Positions 1 through 7,550 of a stretch of DNA of 32,243 nucleotides are shown here, piece after piece; positions within the stretch are counted from its first letter, which is position 1; every line of letters begins with the position of its first letter. The position numbers were made by a program, and so were the translations under genes. Source of the stretch: Candidatus Binataceae bacterium (GTDB lineage Bacteria > Desulfobacterota > Binatia > Binatales > Binataceae); NCBI GenBank assembly GCA_035294265.1, contig DATGLK010000071.1, positions 1-32,243 on the forward strand, in the 5' to 3' direction. The notes beneath the pieces were generated by a model, which ran no database searches, was not told the DNA's origin, and saw nothing but the letters and a program-made list of their open reading frames with translations.

Positions 1-504
1 GATTCCCAACGGAAATAGGCTGTTGAAATACAGCGTGCCGGTGGTATCGGCGGGCCCGATTGGCACCGTTTTTTGAATCAGGATGGGGCCGGTATCGATC
101 CCTTTGTCGGGCCAGAACCAGGTTACCCCGCTCTCGCGATCGCCATTGATGATCGCCCAATTAATCGCGCTGGCGCCGCGATGACGCGGCAGCAGGGAGG
201 GATGAAAGCAAATTGATTTATAGCGCGGCTGATAAAGAATGCGTTCGGGCACGATGATGGTCGCGAAGGCCAAAATCGCCAAATCCGCGTTGAGCGAGGC
301 AAATTGCTGGAACGCAGCCTCGCCCCTGAACGAGGCCGGCTGACTGAAAGCCAACCCACGATCGCGCGCCCGTAGTACCAACGGATCGACCCTTCCTCCA
401 CGGTCCGCTGGCGCGAATACATGCACGATCTCGTCGCCTTGACGCTCGATCTCTTCCAGAGCTTTGACGGCAAACGCAGCCTGGCCGATCAGGACAATTC
501 GCAT
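1..504 (-). CDS. Formyltransferase-family protein (Fmt / 10-formyl-THF hydrolase-like), 3' end off the window
   Basis: The N-terminal 168 residues are visible; the rest lies beyond the left edge. It has the formyltransferase Rossmann fold start (MRIVLIGQAAFAVKALEEI) and the family core HPSLLPRHRGASAINW at residues 101-116, followed by DKGIDTGPILIQK at about 133-145. His101 and Asp137 fit the catalytic His/Asp of the GART/Fmt family. The residue before that His is Phe, not the Asn-x-His seen in classical Fmt. The wording of the core is closer to the hydrolase domain of 10-formyltetrahydrofolate dehydrogenase (ALDH1L type) than to E. coli Fmt. It should bind 10-formyl-THF, but whether it formylates Met-tRNA, a sugar nucleotide or water cannot be decided from this fragment. 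The ATG at 504 is preceded by GAGG with about six bases of spacing. Confidence 0.8.
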   Translation of the reverse strand, partial: MRIVLIGQAAFAVKALEEIERQGDEIVHVFAPADRGGRVDPLVLRARDRGLAFSQPASFRGEAAFQQFASLNADLAILAFATIIVPERILYQPRYKSICFHPSLLPRHRGASAINWAIINGDRESGVTWFWPDKGIDTGPILIQKTVPIGPADTTGTLYFNSLFPLGI

Positions 505-825
505 CGGTTACCTCGCAGCGCCCTCAAGCTAGCAAAGCGCCGCCCCGCGGGCCAAGCTCGTCACCCGACCAATCCTGTGGTAAAGCCATCGGTCGCCTCG
601 CACGGCAGCAAGGGCGAAAAGGGTGGGCGGTCGCCGCTGTCCGAGCCGAATAGTCGAAGGCGGCGTAGTGCGCTTAGGTGGCGCCCGCGAGCGATGGTCG
701 AGCATGGCGGCCCGCCCCACCAAGCCGGTACCCTGGCCGTACGCGCAAAGCTTGCTCGCTTCGCTGGAAGGGGATTTGATTTTTTCCCGGGAGTCGGTGG
801 TGTTGGCTTCGTCCAACTGGCGATC
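505..825. other. Intergenic region, no gene recognised
   Basis: About 320 bases lie between the end of the CBS gene and the start of the formyltransferase, both on the minus strand. The open frames here start at weak codons without a ribosome binding site, and their translations are Arg/Pro/Ser-rich with no family resemblance. I see no tRNA or convincing hairpin. It probably holds the promoter of the formyltransferase gene. Confidence 0.5.
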
Positions 826-1191
826 TCAAGAAATATCGGCCAGCGACACCACGCCCTTGAGATGACGATGGGCGTCGATTATCACGATGTGGCGAATCTG
901 GTTTTCACTCATCAGCTCTGCCACACGCTTGAGGTCCTCCTCGGGCCCGCAGGTCACCACTTCGTTGGTCATGCAGTCTTGTACCGTGACGTCATTGGGA
1001 TCGCGCCCGGCGGCGACGATATCGACACACAGGTCGCGGTCGGTGACCACACCCACCAGCTTGCGTTCTTCAAAGCTGGCAACCACCGGGACAATGCCGG
1101 TGTTTTCGTCACGCATAATGATCGCCGCCTGGGTCGCGCCATCGCTGGGCAGGCAGGCAACCGGTTCGTTCATTACTTCGCTGATCCGCAT
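826..1191 (-). CDS. Two-CBS-domain protein
   Basis: This 121-residue protein consists only of a Bateman module. CBS1 spans about residues 1-60 (MRISEVMNEPVACLPSD, then LVGVVTDRDLC). CBS2 spans about 65-121 (VQDCMTNEVVTCGPEED, then LKGVVSLADIS). Such stand-alone pairs bind adenosine nucleotides or related ligands and act as cytoplasmic sensors; the partner here is unknown. The start was chosen at the ATG at 1191 because GAGGAG lies seven bases ahead of it. The in-frame GTG at 1206 and ATG at 1197 would be too far upstream or too close to that site. It is divergent from the phosphodiesterase gene at 1494. Confidence 0.85.
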   Translation of the reverse strand: MRISEVMNEPVACLPSDGATQAAIIMRDENTGIVPVVASFEERKLVGVVTDRDLCVDIVAAGRDPNDVTVQDCMTNEVVTCGPEEDLKRVAELMSENQIRHIVIIDAHRHLKGVVSLADIS

Positions 1192-1355
1192 CGCCATGCT
1201 CCTCACTGTGCTGAAAGGTGTTTGGCACGGCGGCGGTTAAACACGCGCGCCGCAAAGCCGCTCGCCATTTAAAAATATCATTGCAGCCGCGGGAGCGGAG
1301 GAAAAATTTATCTAACCAACCCCTCACGCCGTTCGAAATCGAGAGTAGCTAAGCC

Positions 1356-1367
1356 GGGGTTAACCCC
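1356..1367. promoter_or_regulatory. 12-bp perfect palindrome GGGGTTAACCCC
   Basis: A perfect palindrome sits in the divergent intergenic region between the CBS gene (start 1191) and the phosphodiesterase gene (start 1494). Its right part belongs to a ten-base direct repeat AACCCCTCAC found at 1318-1327 and 1362-1371. The position and symmetry suit a repressor or activator site for either gene, but nothing identifies the protein that would bind. Confidence 0.3.
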
Positions 1368-1493
1368 TCACATCGAGCGCCGATACCGGAATTTGGCTGT
1401 TGTATACGGCGGGCCGGCGCGATCATCATTCGATCGGCGGAGCAAGCTGCGCCGCCGCTTGGTTGGCAAGCCCGGGCCAAAGGAGTTGCAGCA

Positions 1494-3350
1494 GTGAAAA
1501 AAGGCTGGATAGCGGATTGGCTGGTAGTTGCGGCGCTGCTGGCGGCAACAGGTGCCCCGCCGCCTGCTGGCGCGGCGGAACCTCGCGCGGCACGGTTGGT
1601 GATTGTGATGGTATGGGATGGACTGCGCCCGGATTCGGTCAACCCGGAAGTCACCCCCCAACTCTACCGACTGGAGCACGAAGGCGTTTATTTCGCGCGT
1701 CATCATGCGATTTTCCCCACGGAAACGATGGTTAACGCAGCGGTAATGGGCACCGGCGCACCGCCCTCGCAAACCGGCATTCGCGGCGATTGGGCGGATC
1801 TGGCTCCCTACTTGCCGCCCGCCCCGCCAATCAAGGCGCGCCTGGATAGCAACGAAATGATCCTGCGCCAAGCGCGCAGTCGGCCGCTTGACCTTGAGCA
1901 CACGGCGGTCCTGATGGCCCTGGCCAGCCCCAAGGAATTAGGCGCGCAGCTACTTGGCGTGCCTGCGATTGGCCAGCGCCTGGCGCAATGCGGTGGGATG
2001 GTCGCGCTGCTGGGCAAACCGGGCCCCACCTTCCTGTTCGATCCGCAGTTTAGCCCGCGCGCGGCGCAGGGCGATGCGCTGCTGATCGCCGACGATCTGA
2101 TCTCTCCGCCCGCCATCGGGCAGAAGTTCCATCTGATAAACTACCCTGGTGCGCGCTCGATGGGGATGTGGCAGATGCCGCCGTTCGTCACCCGCGATAG
2201 CTACTTCACCCGAGTGGCTGCCGAGCAGGTGCTGCCCGCCGCAGCCCACACCCTCCACGCCGGCCGCAACGTGCTGTTGGTGCTGTGGCAACATAATCCC
2301 GACATCAGCCAGCATCTGACCGGGCTGGGGACCGCACCCTCGCTGGCCGCGCTGGCCAACTGCGACGCTAACCTGGGCCTGCTGCGCAGTGCGCTGGGCC
2401 GACTGGGGCTAGTCGCGCAAACCGATCTCATCGTCGTGTCGGATCACGGCTTCGCCACCATCAAGGCCCGCGTACCGCTGCAGGAGCTGCTGATCGCGCG
2501 CGGTTTGAAGGCTTCCTCCACCAGCGAGGACATCACTATTTCCAGCAACGGCGGTAGCGATGAGCTGGTGCTCTCACGCGAGCTTGCTCCCGCCGCGCGC
2601 CGCGAGTTATTGCAGCGAGTGGTCGATTGGGCCCTGGCTCAGCCCTGGTGCGGCCCGATCTTCAGCGCGCCTGCCCGCTCGGGCGATAGCGCCAGCTATC
2701 GCGGCGAAGTGGCCGGCACCTTCAGTCTGGCGCGATTCAATCTGATGGGTCGGCACGCGCCCGATTTGATTATCTCTTTTCGCGAGCTCGATGGCGCGCC
2801 TGAGCAACTGGGCGGCGTCCACGCTTCAGCCACAGTTATTTCGGCCGCCGGCCCACGCATGGTGGCCAACCGCTCCTATCGCGCCGTCCATCCCATGCCC
2901 GGCCTGGTATATGCGGATAGCCCGGATCCGCGCATGACGACGGGAATGGGCAGCCACGGCGCGGTGGGAGCGTACGAGTTGCACAATTTCTGCGCTGCGA
3001 TTGGGCCTGATTTCCGCCGCTCCTTTACCGATTCCAGTCCAACCTCCAACCTCGACCTGGGGCGCAGCTTGATATGGCTGCTGGGCCTCCGACCACCAGC
3101 TAGGCAACGGAACGCGGGACGATTGCTGGAAGAAGCGCTCAATGAGCCAACGCGCCCGCAGGTGGCGCGAACCGTGACTTTGCGCGTGGCGCGCAAACTG
3201 CCCGATGGGTTAGCAACCAGCACGCTGACGCTGGAGCGGTTGGCGGGCGAAGATTATTTGGACGGTGCCAGCTTCACCTGGACGGGTACGAACGCCCATG
3301 GCGCGGATAACAGGCCATCAAATAGCGCACAGGCGCACCCATCCCGCTAG
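1494..3350 (+). CDS. Secreted alkaline-phosphatase-superfamily (nucleotide pyrophosphatase/phosphodiesterase-like) protein
   Basis: A 618-residue protein with an N-terminal signal peptide (hydrophobic stretch about 9-20, Ala-rich cleavage region near 28), so probably periplasmic. It has the two-metal ligand set of type I phosphodiesterases. Asp42 is in VWDGLRPD, the nucleophile Thr76 in FPTET, Asp270 and His274 in NPDISQH, Asp317-His318 in VVSDHGF, and His488 in MGSHGAVG. These support hydrolysis of a phosphodiester or phosphomonoester; the substrate cannot be told. The GTG start is fixed by AAAGGAG at 1479-1485, eight bases upstream, and the frame then enters the signal peptide. It stands alone, with a terminator-like hairpin just downstream. 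Confidence 0.85.
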   Translation: MKKGWIADWLVVAALLAATGAPPPAGAAEPRAARLVIVMVWDGLRPDSVNPEVTPQLYRLEHEGVYFARHHAIFPTETMVNAAVMGTGAPPSQTGIRGDWADLAPYLPPAPPIKARLDSNEMILRQARSRPLDLEHTAVLMALASPKELGAQLLGVPAIGQRLAQCGGMVALLGKPGPTFLFDPQFSPRAAQGDALLIADDLISPPAIGQKFHLINYPGARSMGMWQMPPFVTRDSYFTRVAAEQVLPAAAHTLHAGRNVLLVLWQHNPDISQHLTGLGTAPSLAALANCDANLGLLRSALGRLGLVAQTDLIVVSDHGFATIKARVPLQELLIARGLKASSTSEDITISSNGGSDELVLSRELAPAARRELLQRVVDWALAQPWCGPIFSAPARSGDSASYRGEVAGTFSLARFNLMGRHAPDLIISFRELDGAPEQLGGVHASATVISAAGPRMVANRSYRAVHPMPGLVYADSPDPRMTTGMGSHGAVGAYELHNFCAAIGPDFRRSFTDSSPTSNLDLGRSLIWLLGLRPPARQRNAGRLLEEALNEPTRPQVARTVTLRVARKLPDGLATSTLTLERLAGEDYLDGASFTWTGTNAHGADNRPSNSAQAHPSR

Positions 3351-3360
3351 CGTTCCGTGG

Positions 3361-3389
3361 CGCAGTGGGGTCTGCGGTTTTAGTTTTTC
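3361..3389 (+). terminator. Candidate intrinsic terminator after the phosphodiesterase gene
   Basis: A five-base stem CGCAG/CTGCG with a six-base loop (3361-3376) is followed by a T-rich tract (GGTTTTAGTTTTTCTTC). It starts ten bases after the stop codon. The stem is short, so efficiency is uncertain. Confidence 0.45.
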
Positions 3390-3391
3390 TT

Positions 3392-3435
3392 CTTTAGTAC
3401 TTAGGGCGTCTCGCCTTTAGTACTTAGGGCGTCTC
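3392..3435. repeat. Tandem 21-bp direct repeat
   Basis: Two identical 21-base copies lie at 3392-3412 and 3415-3435, separated by GC, giving a 23-base period. Each copy contains CTTTAGTACTTAGGGCG. The pair lies between the 3' ends of two convergent genes. It could be slippage debris or a protein-binding pair. Confidence 0.75.
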
Positions 3436-3500
3436 CCCCGTTATCGAAACGGAAAAACGCGCCAGCCGCGGCCCCTTGCGGAGGAAGGATGGCCGGAGCT

Positions 3501-3525
3501 TAAAAATTGTAACGCATCAGTTACA
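3501..3525 (-). terminator. Intrinsic terminator of the 148-residue Pro/Cys-rich gene
   Basis: On the minus strand a perfect six-base stem TGTAAC/GTTACA with loop TGATGC (3508-3525) is followed by ATTTTTA. The loop contains the TGA stop codon of the gene at 3517. The stem is AT-rich but the T tract is well placed. Confidence 0.5.
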
Positions 3526-3963
3526 GGCGCAACTGGCGCAAGGATTGTTGGCCGGCAACGGGGGGCGTTGAGGAATCTGAGCCGCCGCGAGCGGATCAAG
3601 CACGTACGGATTAGGTGTACCCTGGGGCGCCGCAGCACCGCCGAAACCCGAGACCGGAGGAGCAATATAGGGCGACTGGGGCGCCAGCCCCAAATATGCC
3701 AGACACTCTCCGCCCGCGGTTTGGCGGGCTAGAAAATAGTTAAGCGCCTGAACTTGGCCGGCCCAACTCACCGGCTGTCCAAAAGCAGCGCAATTGCAAT
3801 AAAAGCTGCGGGCGCCTAATTGCGCGGGCGTCGCCGTCGGCGCCGGGGCGGGAGTGGGCGCGGGAGTGGGTATGATGGTGGCTTGCGCCCAGAGTGTTCC
3901 CGGGGCCAACACCGCCAACAACAAGATTATCAGCGCCAGCCCTGTCCTATCGTTTGTCGCCAT
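3517..3963 (-). CDS. Small secreted Pro/Thr- and Cys-containing protein, function unknown
   Basis: A 148-residue protein of no family I recognise. Residues 1-27 form a signal peptide (LALIILLLAVLAPGTLWAQA). A Pro-Ala-Thr stalk follows (TPAPTPAPAPTATP, about 32-45), then a compact region with CNC near 54-56, and a Pro-rich tail ending CASCAC just before the last Asn. The cysteines suggest disulfides or metal binding outside the cytoplasm. The start was taken at the ATG at 3963, preceded by AGAGG with about five bases of spacing. The frame stays open upstream to 4149, but that extension is Arg-rich and would hide the signal peptide. It is divergent from sppA and shares the Pro-Thr linker style of the kelch protein at 30422. 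Confidence 0.65.
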   Translation of the reverse strand: MATNDRTGLALIILLLAVLAPGTLWAQATIIPTPAPTPAPAPTATPAQLGARSFYCNCAAFGQPVSWAGQVQALNYFLARQTAGGECLAYLGLAPQSPYIAPPVSGFGGAAAPQGTPNPYVLDPLAAAQIPQRPPLPANNPCASCACN

Positions 3964-4213
3964 CTGTACCTCTGCGATATCCGGGCGCTCGGCGCCTGCC
4001 CCAGCGCGCGCCTCCTCTCGAACACGAGGCCTGGAAAAGCGCTTCTTGCCGACCCTGGGACTGGCCCCAACCCGCGGGGTATGGTTCGTTATAATCGATG
4101 TTAGCGAGGGTCGGTTCAAGTCTGGGGCCGCGCCATTGCGCCGGCACACCTCGTTTCACGTACCCAAAATGCCGACCGCGGGCGCGCGGCCTGGGCCGAT
4201 AGTGGTGAGAACT

Positions 4214-5974
4214 ATGTTCAAGTGGCTGTTCCGATGGCTGGTGCGCACGGTGGTGCTGGCGGCGGTGCTATTCATCATCGCGTTGGTAGTCGATTATTTC
4301 CAGCGCCGCGTCCCCGCCAATTCGGTGTTGGTGGTGGATCTATCCGGCCCGGTGGTCGAGCACGACAACAGCGGCCTGATCAACAGTTTGCGCGGGGTAA
4401 CCCAAACACCGCTGGACAAAGTACTGCGCGCCATCACGTCCGCCGCGCACGACCGCCGGATTGTCGGCCTGGCGATCAAGGTCATCGATCCCAGCATGGA
4501 GATGGCTCAGGGCCAGGAACTGGCCAGTTCAATTCGCGCCTTTCGGGCCAGCCATAAATGGACCTCGGCGTATATCGAAACCGCCGGCGAGACCGGCCCT
4601 GGCAACTTAGCTTATCTGGTCGGCAGCGCGGCCCAAGAGGTCTCGCTGATGCCCGAGGGCGAACTCAATATCGTCGGCGTGCAGATGCGCGAGCTGTTCA
4701 TGCGGGGGACCCTGGACTGGCTGGGAATCAAGCCCCAATTCGACGCAATTGGGCAGTTTAAGACCGCCGCCAACATCTTTACTCAACAGGATTTTACCCC
4801 GGCCCAAAAGGAAGAGGATCAGAGCCTGGTTGACGACCTGTACGGTCAACTGGTCGACCAGCTCGCGGCCCAACGCCATTTGCCCAGGGCAACCGTGCGC
4901 CAGCTTATCAATCGCGCCCCGCTGACCGCCGACGACGGCCTGCAAGCGCACCTGGTCGATCGCCTGGAGTACGAAGACCAGTTCGACCAGCGCATCAAGC
5001 ATTTTGGCGGCGGCAAGCGCCATCATTTGGTGGATTTCATGGACTACACGCGGGCGCCGCTGCTGGGCAGCCTGGGTGGGGGCTCGCGCGTGGCCGTCAT
5101 CTACGCCAGCGGCGCCATTCAACGCGGCAGCGGTGGTTTCGATCCGTTGCTCTCGCCTCAAGGCACCGCGATGGGCTCTGACGACATGGTCGATGCCCTG
5201 ACCCAGGCCCGCCAGGACAACGCGGTCAAAGCGGTGGTCCTGCGTATCGATTCGCCTGGCGGTTCGGTTATCGCCTCGGAGCTTATCCGGCGCGAAGTAG
5301 AGCGCACCGCCCAAGCCAAGCCGCTGGTGGTCAGCATGTCGGGCTATGCCGCCTCGGGAGGCTATTGGATCGCCATTCCGGGCAAGTTGCTGTTCGCCGA
5401 TCCAGGGACGATTACTGGTTCAATCGGCGTCTTGGGGGGCAAGTTCAACATCGCCGCAGCGACCACCAAGTTGGGAATCAATACCGGCGCGGTCGCGCAG
5501 GGGGACAACGTCGCGATGTTCGATCCCTTTACCGACTTCACGCCGGCCCAGGCTACCTTATTTCACGACCATCTGCTGGGCGACGTCTACCGCCGATTTG
5601 TCGCCCGCGTCGCCGCCGGGCGCAAGCTCAGCGTGCCCCAGGTGGAGCAGATCGCGCAGGGGCGGGTGTGGACCGGGCGCCAAGCTTTGGGTATCAAACT
5701 CATCGATCGGTTGGGGGGCTTGAGCGCGGCGCTGAGCCAAGCGGCGGTGCTGGCCGGTTTGCCGGCCAACCAACCGCTTCAAATTGAAACTCTACCACGC
5801 CCGCCCGGTTTTTTCAGTCAGTTGCTCGGGCTTGGTCAAGCAAGTCAGGCGCGTGCCCAGAGCCTGGCCCTGGCCCGCGTGGCAGCACCCTGGCTTGAGC
5901 TGATCGAACGACAGCGTGCGCTGAGCGGCGCGGCCGGAGCGCTTTACTGCGCCCATCTGCCGGTGGTTCGCTAA
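4214..5974 (+). CDS. sppA: Signal peptide peptidase SppA, 67K type
   Basis: A 586-residue inner-membrane serine protease that degrades cleaved signal peptides. One membrane segment lies at about residues 9-28, followed by two tandem S49 halves. The Ser/Lys dyad is split as in E. coli SppA: Lys183 in QFKTAA of the first half, and Ser381 in AASGGYW of the second. The usual RIDSPGGS and TGSIGVLGG motifs are present, and the length matches the long form. The start was placed at the ATG at 4214 just before the membrane anchor, with a weak GGTGAG ahead. The frame is open back to 3854, but that part overlaps the divergent gene ending at 3963 and has no SppA character. It stands alone in a ~250-base divergent promoter region with no clear operator. 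Confidence 0.92.
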   Translation: MFKWLFRWLVRTVVLAAVLFIIALVVDYFQRRVPANSVLVVDLSGPVVEHDNSGLINSLRGVTQTPLDKVLRAITSAAHDRRIVGLAIKVIDPSMEMAQGQELASSIRAFRASHKWTSAYIETAGETGPGNLAYLVGSAAQEVSLMPEGELNIVGVQMRELFMRGTLDWLGIKPQFDAIGQFKTAANIFTQQDFTPAQKEEDQSLVDDLYGQLVDQLAAQRHLPRATVRQLINRAPLTADDGLQAHLVDRLEYEDQFDQRIKHFGGGKRHHLVDFMDYTRAPLLGSLGGGSRVAVIYASGAIQRGSGGFDPLLSPQGTAMGSDDMVDALTQARQDNAVKAVVLRIDSPGGSVIASELIRREVERTAQAKPLVVSMSGYAASGGYWIAIPGKLLFADPGTITGSIGVLGGKFNIAAATTKLGINTGAVAQGDNVAMFDPFTDFTPAQATLFHDHLLGDVYRRFVARVAAGRKLSVPQVEQIAQGRVWTGRQALGIKLIDRLGGLSAALSQAAVLAGLPANQPLQIETLPRPPGFFSQLLGLGQASQARAQSLALARVAAPWLELIERQRALSGAAGALYCAHLPVVR

Positions 5975-6371
5975 TCGGCGCGCCAGCCAGGCCCGGCTCG
6001 AATAGTGGGGCACGAACGCGTATCCCGAGATAGCTCATAAGTAAAACCCGTGGACCTGCCGCCATCAGGAGCGGGAGCGTTTGGTAGGAACGAGAATTGT
6101 AACGAAGCTGTCTTAAGATAGAATTGATTTACATCTCCAACCCACGCGGGCTCTGCTCTGACTGTCGGGACTCCGCGAAGCGGACAGAAGAACGACGGCA
6201 AGCGTGGACCGATTTCCCCATGGCGGTGATTTTCTCAAGTCGCGCCAGTCGGTAAGATTTGAGGTTCGATTCGCTGGGGGTCGATTTACGCATGGTGTTC
6301 AGCCGCTACGACATAACACCTTGCCACTACTCAGGACTCCGATTGCGCAAGCCCAAAGGCGTACACGCGTC
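5975..6371. other. Intergenic region upstream of the RND operon
   Basis: Nearly 400 bases lie between sppA and the efflux adaptor, with no recognisable gene. The adaptor frame is open upstream to a GTG at 6204, but the extra 56 residues show no signal or domain character and would bury the hydrophobic export signal. A promoter-like pair lies at 6097-6124, so the leader could be about 240 bases long. Confidence 0.5.
6097..6124 (+). promoter_or_regulatory. Candidate sigma-70-type promoter for the RND operon
   Basis: TTGTAA (6097-6102) and TAGAAT (6119-6124) are separated by 16 bases, matching the -35/-10 consensus at four and five of six positions. It is the best match I see upstream of the adaptor gene. 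Confidence 0.35.
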
Positions 6372-7550
6372 ATGTTAGAGCTGAGCAAGGCGTTCCAATC
6401 ACCTTTTTGGCGGTTGGCGAAATTTTGGAGCCTGGGCGTGCTGGGCGTGGCCCTCATTGTCAATGTCAATGGCTGCTCGGGCGGCGGACCGCCGGGCGGC
6501 CGTGCGCAGTGGGGAGGGCCGGTGGCGGTACTGGTGGCACCTTCGATTCAAAAGACCGTGCCAGTGCAGCTCCACGCCATCGGGACCGTGGACGCCTACG
6601 CCAGCGTCGCGGTCAAACCGCAGGTCGGCGGTCAGATCATCGGGGTCTATTTCCAGCAAGGCCAGCAAGTCGCTCAGGATCAGCGCCTGTTCGACATCGA
6701 TCCGCGCCCTTATCGCGCCGCGCTCGATCAGGCCCGCGCCACCTTGGCGCGCGATCAGGCGCAAAGCGAGCAAGCCTCGCGTGACGCCGCCCGCTGGCAG
6801 GCGCTGTACCAGAGCCGCACCGCCTCGCAGCAGCAGGCCGAACAAGCCCAGGCGCAGGCCGCGGAACTGAAAGCGGCGGTCGAAGCGGACAAGGCCAACG
6901 TCAAGACCGCCCAGCTCAATTTGGAATTTTGCCGCATCCTGTCACCGATCGCCGGGCGGGCTGGAGCCTTGATGGTGCAGGCCGGAAATATCATCAAGGC
7001 CAATCCCGACAACCCGATCGTAACTATCAATCAGATAAAGCCGATCTACGTACAGTTCAGTTTGCCCGAGAAGGAGCTGCCGCTGATTCGCCGCTATATG
7101 AACCGCGATCCGCTGACGGTGGAGGTCTATCCGCCAAGCGCACCCGATCAGGTTTCCACCGGTGCCCTGGATTTTATCGACAACTCGGTGGATACCACTA
7201 CCGGCACGATTCAGTTTCGCGGTCTGTTTCAAAATCGTGACGAAGCGCTATGGCCGGGCGAGTTTGTCAACGTCACGCTGACCCTGACTGAGCGGCCCAA
7301 TACCGTGCTGGTCCCTTCGCAGGCGGTACAAAGCGGCGAGCAGGGAAATTACGTCTATGTGCTTAAGCCGGATCAGACTGTGCGCCTGCAACCGGTAGTG
7401 ATCGGCGACACGCTGAGCGGAATGACGATTATTCAGCGCGGATTGCATGGCGGCGAGACGGTGGTCACCGACGGCCAAGTACAACTGGTCCCCGGAGCGC
7501 GAGTGCGAATCAAAAGCGGGCTTGGTCCCGCCCATGCGGGAGCAACCTAG
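6372..7550 (+). CDS. RND efflux periplasmic adaptor (membrane fusion protein)
   Basis: A 392-residue adaptor that links an inner-membrane RND pump to an outer-membrane channel. The N-terminus is hydrophobic (about 20-33), with Cys35 in VNGC as a possible but imperfect lipobox. The biotinyl-lipoyl halves lie at about 76-110 (VKPQVGGQIIGVYFQQGQQV) and 183-215 (ILSPIAGRAG). Between them is a Gln/Ala-rich coiled-coil hairpin (112-180). The beta-barrel and membrane-proximal domains follow (WPGEFVNVTL, VPSQAVQ). This is the AcrA/MdtA pattern. The stop TAG overlaps the GTG start of the permease by one base, so the two are translationally coupled. No outer-membrane factor gene follows. Confidence 0.92.
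   Translation: MLELSKAFQSPFWRLAKFWSLGVLGVALIVNVNGCSGGGPPGGRAQWGGPVAVLVAPSIQKTVPVQLHAIGTVDAYASVAVKPQVGGQIIGVYFQQGQQVAQDQRLFDIDPRPYRAALDQARATLARDQAQSEQASRDAARWQALYQSRTASQQQAEQAQAQAAELKAAVEADKANVKTAQLNLEFCRILSPIAGRAGALMVQAGNIIKANPDNPIVTINQIKPIYVQFSLPEKELPLIRRYMNRDPLTVEVYPPSAPDQVSTGALDFIDNSVDTTTGTIQFRGLFQNRDEALWPGEFVNVTLTLTERPNTVLVPSQAVQSGEQGNYVYVLKPDQTVRLQPVVIGDTLSGMTIIQRGLHGGETVVTDGQVQLVPGARVRIKSGLGPAHAGAT

Noticed and set aside
529-816. Open frame of 95 codons on the minus strand between the CBS and formyltransferase genes
   Set aside because: It begins with TTG, has no ribosome binding site, and its translation is Arg/Pro/Ser-rich without family resemblance.
3854-4213. In-frame 120-residue upstream extension of SppA
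   Set aside because: It overlaps the divergent secreted-protein gene and would bury the membrane anchor; the ATG at 4214 fits the family start.
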